Assembly (NCBI GenBank): GCA_044376575.1
Contig: JBILKR010000002.1
Coordinates: 146,704-210,703, forward strand
DNA: 64,000 nt
Origin: BA4 sp044376575
GTDB lineage: Bacteria; Bacteroidota; Bacteroidia; CAIKAF01
Direction of reading: 5' to 3'
This document shows positions 36,301 to 43,003 of the stretch, piece by piece. Under the pieces are notes generated by a model that worked only from the letters and a program-made list of their open reading frames with translations, ran no database searches and was not told the DNA's origin. A program made the position numbers and the translations under genes. Every line of letters begins with the position of its first letter. The stretch's first letter is position 1.

Positions 36301-36751
36301 AGAAATGAATCAACAAAAAATCTCTGAACTTGAAACTGCTGGTTTTCTTGAAGCAACAATTAAAGGAGAACAGATAAAGTTGGACAAGGGAGATGTTGAG
36401 ATAATTTCAGAAGACATCCCTGGCTGGTTAGTAACCTCTTCAAATGATTTTACAGTAGCGCTTGATATAACACTTACTGAAGAGCTGATTAATGAGGGTA
36501 TCGCACGCGACCTGATTAACCGACTTCAAAACATCAGGAAAGATAGAAATTACGAGCTAACTGATCGTATCATAGTGAAAATGAAATCAATGGATGATAT
36601 TTCTTCTGCCGTAAAACAGAATTTATTATATATTTGCACAGAAGTTCTGGCAGATTCGTTTGAAGTAGTGGATCAATTAGATAATGATCAAGGGGTGGAA
36701 ATTGAGTTGGAAAATGAATTAAAAACCTGGGTACAGGTAAGCCGGAAGTAA
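33392..36751 (+). CDS. ileS: Isoleucyl-tRNA synthetase (long, eukaryote-like type)
   Basis: Charges tRNA-Ile. The start is ATG 33392 (1119 residues), chosen because a promoter places the transcript start only a few bases before the upstream TTG. The HIGH-equivalent is GIHH (57-60, in PSANGMPGIHHVMAR), the editing domain occupies about 190-400, and KMSKR lies near 667-671. The long form with an extended C-terminal domain, and without an obvious zinc finger, is the type 2/eukaryote-like class. It is followed 25 bp later by the DksA-like gene. Confidence 0.97.
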   Translation: MKKIYSEYKQLNLPEVNKEILAYWKKDNVFQQSIETRKGNPSFTFYEGPPSANGMPGIHHVMARAIKDIFCRYKTLQGYQVNRKAGWDTHGLPVELQVEKELGITKDDIGTKISIEDYNKECRKAVMKYTDVWNRLTEEMGYWVDMQNPYITYENKYIETVWWLLSEFHRKGLLYKGYTIQPYSPAAGTGLSTHELNQPGCYKQVKDTTVVAQFKIKDHNGLNLPESTYMLAWTTTPWTLPSNTALAVGKEIEYVLIATVNPYTGSPIHVILAKDLMGKYFQPENENSSFDDFKTGDKKIPYRVINTLRGNQLAGIRYEQLLPYAQPNDGDAFKVIVGDFVSTEDGTGIVHIAPSFGSDDFRVARQNGIGSLTLVDRRGRFTDEVTDFAGEYVKEQYLSTKELEEEKNKQGKDKYLSVDERISIKLKQENKAFKVEKYEHSYPHCWRTDKPVLYYPLDSWFIKTTAIKSRLIELNASIQWKPESTGTGRFANWLENLVDWNLSRSRYWGIPLPIWRTEDGTEEVCIHSVKELSEKIDEAVAKGIMKNNPYALMNGDPDYDSIDLHRPYVDDIVLVSSSGKAMYREKDLIDVWFDSGAMPYAQQHYPFENKDQIDGKRAFPADFIAEGVDQTRGWFFTLHVIAAGIFDSVAYKTVISNGLVLDKHGQKMSKRLGNAVDPFEAMNKYGSDALRWYMISNAQPWDNLKFDSEGIVEVQRKYFGTLFNTYNFYALYANVDEFVYDTNQIIPVQQRPEFDRWILSRLNAVVQEVTEELDNYEPTRATRIVQDFVCDDLSNWYIRLSRRRFWKGELNDDKRSAYQTLYECLRSISIMMSPVAPFFAEKIYQDLNPGKNESVHLQTFPKYDESIADHELNESMKLAQLFSSMVLSLRKKQNIRVRQPLQKILIPTDQAEVKERIHRISDLIKSETNVREIEFISMQSDFIKKKTKADFKKLGPKYGKLMKEVAQWVSEMNQQKISELETAGFLEATIKGEQIKLDKGDVEIISEDIPGWLVTSSNDFTVALDITLTEELINEGIARDLINRLQNIRKDRNYELTDRIIVKMKSMDDISSAVKQNLLYICTEVLADSFEVVDQLDNDQGVEIELENELKTWVQVSRK

Positions 36752-36776
36752 TTATTAATCAAAAACATGAACTGTC

Positions 36777-37787
36777 ATGGCAAAAAAGTCTATTAAAAAA
36801 TCAACAAAGCCAGCACCTAAGAAAAACAGTGTTGTGAAGAAAAAAGCTACTCCAGCAAAAAAAGCGGTTGCTAAAAAACAGCCGAAAAAAGCAGCAGTAA
36901 AAAAAGCGGTAAAAAAAGCGGCTAAGCCCGTAGCAAAAAAAGCGGTTAAACCTGTATCGAAAAAGGCTGTAAAATCTGTATCGAAAAAGGCTGTAAAACC
37001 AGCCACAAAAAAAGTGGCAGCAAAAAAGTCTGTTAAAAAAACAGTTAAACCTGTCGCAAAAAAAGTGACAAAACCATTAGTTAAAAAGGCTGTAGCAAAA
37101 AAGACCGCTAAAAAAGCAACCAAACCTGCGCCTAAAAAAGTGATCAAAAAAATTGCTAAACCCGTTGCTAAAAAACAAATTAAGAAAGAAGTTAAAAAGG
37201 CTGTTATTGTAAAGAAAGCTAAGCCGGCAATAAAGAAATCAAGTAAAATTGCCAGTAAGCCAGTAATTGTAAAAAAAGCGGTAAAATCTGTGACGCCTAC
37301 TAAAAAAGTAGTTAAAACCAACGTTCCGGCTGTTAAACCTGTAGTAAAAACTGTAGTTATTGAAAAAGCAAAAGCTACTGAAACAAAACAGAAAGCGAAA
37401 CAAACGAATGATGTTACTGTAAGATATTCTGATGAAGAGTTAGAAGAATTTAGGGTTTTAATTCTTTCTAAATTAGAAAAAGCAAAGACAGAACTTGAGA
37501 CATTAAGCAATGCATTTATGCATAAAGACGGAAATTCTATTGATGATACTTCTCCAACATTTAAATTAATGGAAGACGGTGCTGAAATCACTACCAAAGA
37601 AGAAATGGGTCAGCTTGCAGCACGTCAACAGAAATTTATTCAGAACCTAGAAAATGCATTGATTAGAATTGAAAATAAAACATATGGTATCTGTAAGGTT
37701 ACCGGTGTATTGATTCCAAAAGAGCGGTTACGTGCTGTGCCTCATACTACGCAAAGCATGGAAGCTAAGATGTCACAAAAAAATTAA
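36777..37787 (+). CDS. TraR/DksA-family protein with a long histone-H1-like lysine-rich N-terminal tail
   Basis: 336 residues in two parts. Residues 1 to about 209 are almost only Lys, Ala, Pro and Val, with recurrent KKAVKK, KPVAKK and KPAxKK units like histone H1 tails or Hc1/AlgP-type bacterial proteins. Residues 210-336 form the DksA-like unit: RYSDEELEEFRVLILSKLEKAK (coiled coil, quoted in part), DDTSPTFKLMEDG and the zinc-finger region YGICKVTGVLIPKERLRAVPH. Only one Cys remains there. Location between ileS and lspA is where Bacteroidota DksA-like genes often stand. Likely a nucleic-acid- or RNA-polymerase-binding protein; the tail should bind DNA non-specifically. Confidence 0.85.
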   Translation: MAKKSIKKSTKPAPKKNSVVKKKATPAKKAVAKKQPKKAAVKKAVKKAAKPVAKKAVKPVSKKAVKSVSKKAVKPATKKVAAKKSVKKTVKPVAKKVTKPLVKKAVAKKTAKKATKPAPKKVIKKIAKPVAKKQIKKEVKKAVIVKKAKPAIKKSSKIASKPVIVKKAVKSVTPTKKVVKTNVPAVKPVVKTVVIEKAKATETKQKAKQTNDVTVRYSDEELEEFRVLILSKLEKAKTELETLSNAFMHKDGNSIDDTSPTFKLMEDGAEITTKEEMGQLAARQQKFIQNLENALIRIENKTYGICKVTGVLIPKERLRAVPHTTQSMEAKMSQKN

Positions 37788-37794
37788 CTATTAT

Positions 37795-37820
37795 AAGTCC
37801 GTGAAATTCGGACTTTTTTT
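37795..37820 (+). terminator. Rho-independent terminator/attenuator before lspA
   Basis: Stem AAGTCCG (37795-37801) with CGGACTT (37809-37815), 7-nt loop, followed by a run of seven T. It ends only 6 nt before the lspA ATG. Confidence 0.8.
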
Positions 37821-37826
37821 ATACTG

Positions 37827-38471
37827 ATGAAAAGGGCGGCCGTTATTGTTATTTTGGTTTTAATCGCAGATCAATTATTAAAAATCTGGGTAAAAACAAA
37901 TATGTTTCTGGGTGAAAGTATTCATGTCTTGGGAGATTTTTTTCAATTATACTTTATTGAAAACAACGGAATGGCTTTTGGAATGGAGCTTGGAGGCGAT
38001 TATGGTAAATTATTCCTCTCCTTGTTCAGAATAGTTGCTGTATTTGGTATAGGATATTATATCTGGTCGCTGAACAAAAAAAATGCAGATAAGTTATTGA
38101 TATCTGCAATGGCATTAATTATGGCAGGCGCAATTGGAAACATTATTGACAGCGCATTTTACGGTATGATCTTCGATATGGGTTACCATTATGACACTGT
38201 GATGGATGCCTACATCAACTATTCAGGTGTTGCTCAATTTTCTTCTACAGGTTACTCCTCTTTTTTGCATGGCAGTGTAGTAGATATGTTTTACTTTGAA
38301 ATTTTTAATATTCATCGCTCAGATGCACCATCCTGGATGCCAAACTTCTTATTCGGAGGCGATGGGAGATGGATTTTCTTCAGGCCTATTTTTAATCTTG
38401 CAGACGCTTCTATTTCTGTGGGTGTAGGAATACTTATTCTATTTCAAAAAAGGTTTTTCACTTCACTTTAA
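37827..38471 (+). CDS. lspA: Lipoprotein signal peptidase
   Basis: Inner-membrane aspartyl protease that removes signal peptides from prolipoproteins. 214 residues with four membrane helices. The catalytic aspartates are seen in GNIIDS and FNLADASI; the ENNGMAFG motif follows the first helix. It is longer than the common 160-170 residues because of an extracytoplasmic insertion (about 120-180) of a kind found in Bacteroidota LspA. Several lipoproteins in this window would be substrates. Confidence 0.95.
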   Translation: MKRAAVIVILVLIADQLLKIWVKTNMFLGESIHVLGDFFQLYFIENNGMAFGMELGGDYGKLFLSLFRIVAVFGIGYYIWSLNKKNADKLLISAMALIMAGAIGNIIDSAFYGMIFDMGYHYDTVMDAYINYSGVAQFSSTGYSSFLHGSVVDMFYFEIFNIHRSDAPSWMPNFLFGGDGRWIFFRPIFNLADASISVGVGILILFQKRFFTSL

Positions 38472-38750
38472 ATATTAAAGATTGCTTGCTATCATTATTT
38501 TTCTACTCAAAATAATGGTTTATGGATTTTTTATAATTTTTCAATTTTTTTATTCTTAGCAACTTTATTTCAGACCAAACTCTTCGTAAAAATTTTGCTT
38601 ATAAATAAGTTATTTTAGGGTATCGTATTTTTTCTACTCCACTTAATTTTTATTCTATCTGTCTTAATTTCAATATTTTGTATTTTTTAAAACTTTTGTT
38701 TGTATTTAGTTTCGTGCTTCAATTTCGAAGAAATAACAAAACAAAATGAT
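38472..38750. other. AT-rich intergenic region before the head-repeat gene
   Basis: About 280 bp with long T runs and no credible ORF. A weak TAGTTTCG (38707-38714) could be a -7 box 36 nt before the ATG. No hairpin terminator for lspA was recognised. Confidence 0.4.
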
Positions 38751-41471
38751 ATGAAAAAGTGCATAATTGGTTTTAGTATTTGCGTTATTTTTCAAATTCA
38801 TAATTTACACGCACAAACAGGGGTTGGAATTAGTAACATAGCAATTACTCCTGATCCAAGTTCAATTTTAGAAATACGTTCCACTGAAAAAGGATTTCTC
38901 ATCCCGCGCTTAACCGAAATTCAGCGGAATGCAATTCTTTCTCCGGCCACAGGATTACTGATTTATCAAACTACCGGGGAAAGTGGATTTTACTATTTCA
39001 ACGGGTTAAACTGGACTCCGCTCCTCAATGAAAACTCAGGTTGGAAACTTAATGGGAACAGCATCTCTTCATCATGGAATGGGACAGCCGGAAGTTTTAT
39101 TGGAACGACGTCTCTTCAACCATTAATTATTGGTACAATGAATGCCTCTGCTCAGGACATTCGCTTTTTTTCAGGCAATACCGAACGTATGCGCATAAGC
39201 GGGAGTGGTAATATTGGTATTCAGACCACAACCCCAGGATCAGCATTAGATATTAAAGGAACGCTTCGTTTATCAGGATCTACCAACGGATTTGTTGGAT
39301 TTACGCCTGCGGCAAATGCCGGCTCAACAACATATACATTGCCGTCAAACGACGGCACCTCTGGACAAGTCCTTCAAACCAATGGTTCAGGAGTATTATC
39401 ATGGATTACACCTCCTGGCGCAAGTGGAGGATGGTCATTAACAGGAAATGCAGGAACTAATGGTAATGGGGTTCTTGGAGGAATTTCGACGGGAAGTGAG
39501 ATTGGAACAACTGATGCCGCAAGTTTAAGTATTGTAACATCAAATATTGTCAGAGCAATCGTAAACGCAACAGGAACCATCAGTGTAGATAAAGACATGC
39601 TGATTAATTCACTCACATTAGGAAAAGGAGGAGGTAACAGAGCCGACAATATGGCATTGGGGTTTGAGGCTATGCTGGGAGGTGGAAACAATGCTCCAAG
39701 AAATACAGCAATTGGATATCAAACTCTAAAAGCAAATACAGGAGGATCTGATAATGTCGGTGTTGGATACCAAACTTTGCTAATCAACAATTCAGGATAT
39801 AATAATACAGCAGTGGGTTCTCAGGCATTACAAGACAACACCACAGGAATAGCCAACACAGGATTAGGTTATTGGACTTTGCGAGACAATACAACCGGGG
39901 TAAATAACACTGCAGTTGGATCACAAGTATTACCCGTAAACATTGGAGGGTCAAATAATACTTCACTGGGTGCCTTGTCTCTATGGAATAACACAACCGG
40001 TTCAAATAATATTGCGATAGGATATCAGGCAGGATATTACAGTATTAATGCAACTGATAAGTTTTATATATCCAGCACTCCAAATAATCCATTGATGTAT
40101 GGAGAACTTGTTCTCGGAAGATTGATGCTCAATGGAACGCTAACTACAATGATTCCTAATCCAGTTTTAACCGCAGCACTTCAGGTAAATGTAAGAACTC
40201 TTGGAGATAAAGGTGTAATTGTAAGAAGCAATGGATCAACAGAAGACATGCTCGAAGTTCAAGATGGAGGAGGAGTTGAAGTAGCGAGAATTGAAAGTAC
40301 AGGAAATGCAAGCTTTGCAGGTGTATATGTGGGAAGAGGAGGCGGAAACAGAGCTGATAATATGGCTGTAGGTTTTGAAGCTATTTTTGGAAATGCAGCT
40401 GCTGCCCCCAAAAACACAGCGATTGGTTATCAGGCACTAAAAAGTCTTTCAGGAGGTTCGGAAAATGTGGGTGTTGGATTTCAGAGTTTAACAACAAATA
40501 CATCCGGAAGTTTTAACTCTGCGTTAGGGGCGTTTGCATTGCAAAGCAATATTAATGGTAGTCACAATGTGGCTTTAGGAAATAGTTCTTTAAAAACTAA
40601 TACAAGCGGAGTATATAATACTTCTGTTGGTCATTCTGCAGGATTTAGCAATACTGCCGGATCTAATAATACATCGCTGGGATATCAATCACTTTATCAA
40701 GTAACTTCAGGCAATAATAATGTCGCTATTGGTTTTAATGCCGGTTCTCTGGCAAATGGATCCAATAAATTATTTATTGCAAATGCTTCCAGCAGCAGTG
40801 CAATTTATGGTGAGTTTGATGCCGGGAGAATTGGTATAAATACAAACCATACAGCTATTGTTCCATTTCCTACGCTATCAGCCGCTTTATCTATTAATGT
40901 TAAAACTGTAACAGATAAAGGAATTGTGGTGAAAGGTGGAGGAAATCATTTAATAGAATTACAAAATAGTGGAAGTGCGCCTATGTTTACTGTAGATGAA
41001 TTTGGGAATACATCAATATCAAATTCAGCTGAACTTCGGTTGATGGAACCCACTGTAAATGGGACTAACTATACTGCATTTAAAGCAGGATCTCAAAGTA
41101 GCAATGTAACATACACTCTTCCAAATAGCGCACCGCTTGCTGCAAACACAGGAAATCAGTTAGGATCTGCAATTTTAGAAAGTAATAATTCAGGAGTATT
41201 AAGCTGGAGGCAAATGGTAGTTGTTACAGCCAACAACTTTGATCTGCCCATCACTAACCCTCAAGTGTCTTCGGAAGGAACTGTCGCTGTTACTGGTGCA
41301 GCTCCCGGTGATATTGTTTCACTTGGTATTCCTCCGGGAGCCATAATTCAAAATACAACTTATACCGCATGGGTTTCTGCCAACGATGTAGTTACTATTC
41401 GTTTTACAAATTATTCAAATGTTGCACAGAATCCACCTAATTCAACTTTTAAAGTGAGCGTAATTAAATAG
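38751..41471 (+). CDS. Secreted protein with trimeric-adhesin head-type repeats
   Basis: About 907 residues from the ATG at 38751 (the upstream TTG is rejected because this ATG begins a proper signal peptide, MKKCIIGFS...LHAQ). After a Bacteroidota-type N-terminal module (SSILEIRSTEKGFLIPRLTEIQR, quoted in part) come two blocks of YadA-head-like repeats of the form NNTAVGxQxLxxNTTG. The blocks start near residues 290 and 527 and each begins with GGGNRADNMA-GFEA, so they form a 237-residue duplication. There is no T9SS sorting domain and no recognisable YadA anchor. The export route is unknown. The next gene follows 8 bp later. Confidence 0.8.
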   Translation: MKKCIIGFSICVIFQIHNLHAQTGVGISNIAITPDPSSILEIRSTEKGFLIPRLTEIQRNAILSPATGLLIYQTTGESGFYYFNGLNWTPLLNENSGWKLNGNSISSSWNGTAGSFIGTTSLQPLIIGTMNASAQDIRFFSGNTERMRISGSGNIGIQTTTPGSALDIKGTLRLSGSTNGFVGFTPAANAGSTTYTLPSNDGTSGQVLQTNGSGVLSWITPPGASGGWSLTGNAGTNGNGVLGGISTGSEIGTTDAASLSIVTSNIVRAIVNATGTISVDKDMLINSLTLGKGGGNRADNMALGFEAMLGGGNNAPRNTAIGYQTLKANTGGSDNVGVGYQTLLINNSGYNNTAVGSQALQDNTTGIANTGLGYWTLRDNTTGVNNTAVGSQVLPVNIGGSNNTSLGALSLWNNTTGSNNIAIGYQAGYYSINATDKFYISSTPNNPLMYGELVLGRLMLNGTLTTMIPNPVLTAALQVNVRTLGDKGVIVRSNGSTEDMLEVQDGGGVEVARIESTGNASFAGVYVGRGGGNRADNMAVGFEAIFGNAAAAPKNTAIGYQALKSLSGGSENVGVGFQSLTTNTSGSFNSALGAFALQSNINGSHNVALGNSSLKTNTSGVYNTSVGHSAGFSNTAGSNNTSLGYQSLYQVTSGNNNVAIGFNAGSLANGSNKLFIANASSSSAIYGEFDAGRIGINTNHTAIVPFPTLSAALSINVKTVTDKGIVVKGGGNHLIELQNSGSAPMFTVDEFGNTSISNSAELRLMEPTVNGTNYTAFKAGSQSSNVTYTLPNSAPLAANTGNQLGSAILESNNSGVLSWRQMVVVTANNFDLPITNPQVSSEGTVAVTGAAPGDIVSLGIPPGAIIQNTTYTAWVSANDVVTIRFTNYSNVAQNPPNSTFKVSVIK
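39621..40900 (+). repeat. Internal 711-nt duplication in the head-repeat gene
   Basis: Two diverged copies begin at about 39621 and 40332 with GKGGGNRADNMALG and GRGGGNRADNMAVG, run through NxTA/SxG head repeats and end in similar PNPVLTAALQVNV and PFPTLSAALSINV segments. Confidence 0.75.
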
Positions 41472-41479
41472 AAATCGAT

Positions 41480-42976
41480 ATGCTGTCATTCGTTCAATTG
41501 AAAATTATATTTATTACACTTTTTATTCTGATTTTAAAAGAAGGCAGTACACAGCAGGTAATTACCAATAATGAATATATCACTATAAATTCAGGAAGTG
41601 TAATACATGTAATTGGTGACGTAAAAAATGGTACTAATGAAATTATAAATAATGGAGACTTCATTACAAAAAACATAACAAATGAGGCTACACTTTCAGG
41701 GAGCGGAACCTATTTTGTATCTGGAAATTTTATTAATAACGGATCATTTTTACAATCAAATGGGATGGTCGTTTTTAATGGCAATACACAATACATTGGA
41801 GGAAATAACAACACTACATTTGATGATGTAGAAATTAACAGCACAAATTTCATTGAACTTCAAAAAGAAATTCGTATTGAAGGTGATTTGTATTTTACCA
41901 CCGGGTTAATGAAGTTAAACCAGTATGATATTACTTATGCCGGTTCTTTAATTTCAGGCAATGACAAAGATTCGTATGCAGAAACTAATGGTATAGGAAG
42001 ATTTATCAGAAATATTCATTCACCTACCGGTAGTTATGAGTTCCCGGTAGGCAATGTAAAATACTCTCCGATAACTATTAGCTTTCAATCAGCAACCCTA
42101 AATAATGCTCAACTAGAGGTGCTTGTAAAGAATCAATCCATATCAGGCATGAACAATACCAATCAAAGTTATATTAACAGGCACTGGGATGTTGAACCGA
42201 TAGGAATTACCAACCCGATGTATGATGTAAATTATAAATATCATCACCAGGATGTCGTCGGACCGGAAGAAGATTTATTTCCAATCAGAAAGAGTAATAA
42301 TAATTGGTTTACCGTTCAAAACAGTACATTTATTACAGGAACAGAACAGGGCATTGGAGCTGTTGATACTTCATTAAATCTGTTAAGCTGGCAAAATATC
42401 CCTTCATTCAGTTTATTTGGTGGAGCAGGCAATGATAACAATTCCCTGCCTGTTGAATTTGGAGGAGCTGATGTTGTATGTAATAATGACCAATCAAAAT
42501 TTATTTGGACAACCATTACAGAAATCAACAACAGTTATTTTGAAATTCAAATTTGGCAATATGATTCCTGGATGGTTTTAGGGCGATTAAATGGCGCAGG
42601 AAATTCAAATATTGAACAATACTATGAATATGAACTGCCCATTATTAATGACAATAAATATCAACTTAGACTCATTCAGTTTGATATGAATGGATTATCT
42701 GAAATACTTGTTAATCATGGATATTACGACGTTTGTAATGATAAAGAGAAAGAACTCATTTTATTTCCTAATCCTGCTCTTCACTTCACTCAAATTTCAG
42801 GTGCGGATATAAATAGTACGTGGCTGATGACGGACAATATGGGTAGAATTATTTTATCTCAAAATGCCAATATTAATGGTGATATTTTTTTTGAATTTAA
42901 ACTTAATGCCGGTGTGTATTATCTCAAAGGATTTAAAAACGGAGAATATATAACAAAAAAGCTCATCATTAAATGA
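41480..42976 (+). CDS. T9SS type A sorting domain protein
   Basis: 498 residues with a signal peptide (about 1-24). The N-terminal region (about 28-180) is beta-rich with repeated short strands (VIHVIGDVKNG, IINNGDFITKN, GTYFVSGNF), suggestive of a beta-helix. The C-terminal 70 residues are a type A sorting domain: LILFPNPA, then GVYYLKGFKNGEYITKKLIIK (quoted in part). It is exported by T9SS and probably surface-bound. Close coupling to the head-repeat gene suggests the two act together. The stop codon lies inside a terminator hairpin. Confidence 0.88.
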   Translation: MLSFVQLKIIFITLFILILKEGSTQQVITNNEYITINSGSVIHVIGDVKNGTNEIINNGDFITKNITNEATLSGSGTYFVSGNFINNGSFLQSNGMVVFNGNTQYIGGNNNTTFDDVEINSTNFIELQKEIRIEGDLYFTTGLMKLNQYDITYAGSLISGNDKDSYAETNGIGRFIRNIHSPTGSYEFPVGNVKYSPITISFQSATLNNAQLEVLVKNQSISGMNNTNQSYINRHWDVEPIGITNPMYDVNYKYHHQDVVGPEEDLFPIRKSNNNWFTVQNSTFITGTEQGIGAVDTSLNLLSWQNIPSFSLFGGAGNDNNSLPVEFGGADVVCNNDQSKFIWTTITEINNSYFEIQIWQYDSWMVLGRLNGAGNSNIEQYYEYELPIINDNKYQLRLIQFDMNGLSEILVNHGYYDVCNDKEKELILFPNPALHFTQISGADINSTWLMTDNMGRIILSQNANINGDIFFEFKLNAGVYYLKGFKNGEYITKKLIIK

Positions 42977-42987
42977 TGAGCTTTTTT
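42955..42987. terminator. Bidirectional terminator between convergent genes
   Basis: A perfect 15-bp stem (42955-42969 with 42973-42987, core GCTCATCAT/ATGATGAGC) with a 3-nt loop and flanking A6/T6 runs, so it can serve both strands. The stop codon of the upstream plus-strand gene is within it. Confidence 0.9.
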
Positions 42988-43003
42988 ATAAGAATGTATA
43001 TGA

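Noticed and set aside
36755..37597. 280-codon minus-strand frame opposite the lysine-rich gene, rich in Phe, Ala and Thr
   Set aside because: It is the reverse complement of AAA/GCN-rich codons, which yields TTT/NGC; its repeated hydrophobic composition mirrors the Lys/Ala tail and it has no independent family features.
38700..38750. TTG start upstream of the head-repeat gene
   Set aside because: The ATG at 38751 begins a typical signal peptide; the upstream residues would mask it.
38472..38750. Possible small RNA or tRNA in the intergenic region
   Set aside because: No cloverleaf, no stable hairpin with T run and no recognisable promoter pair was found; long T tracts explain the low complexity.
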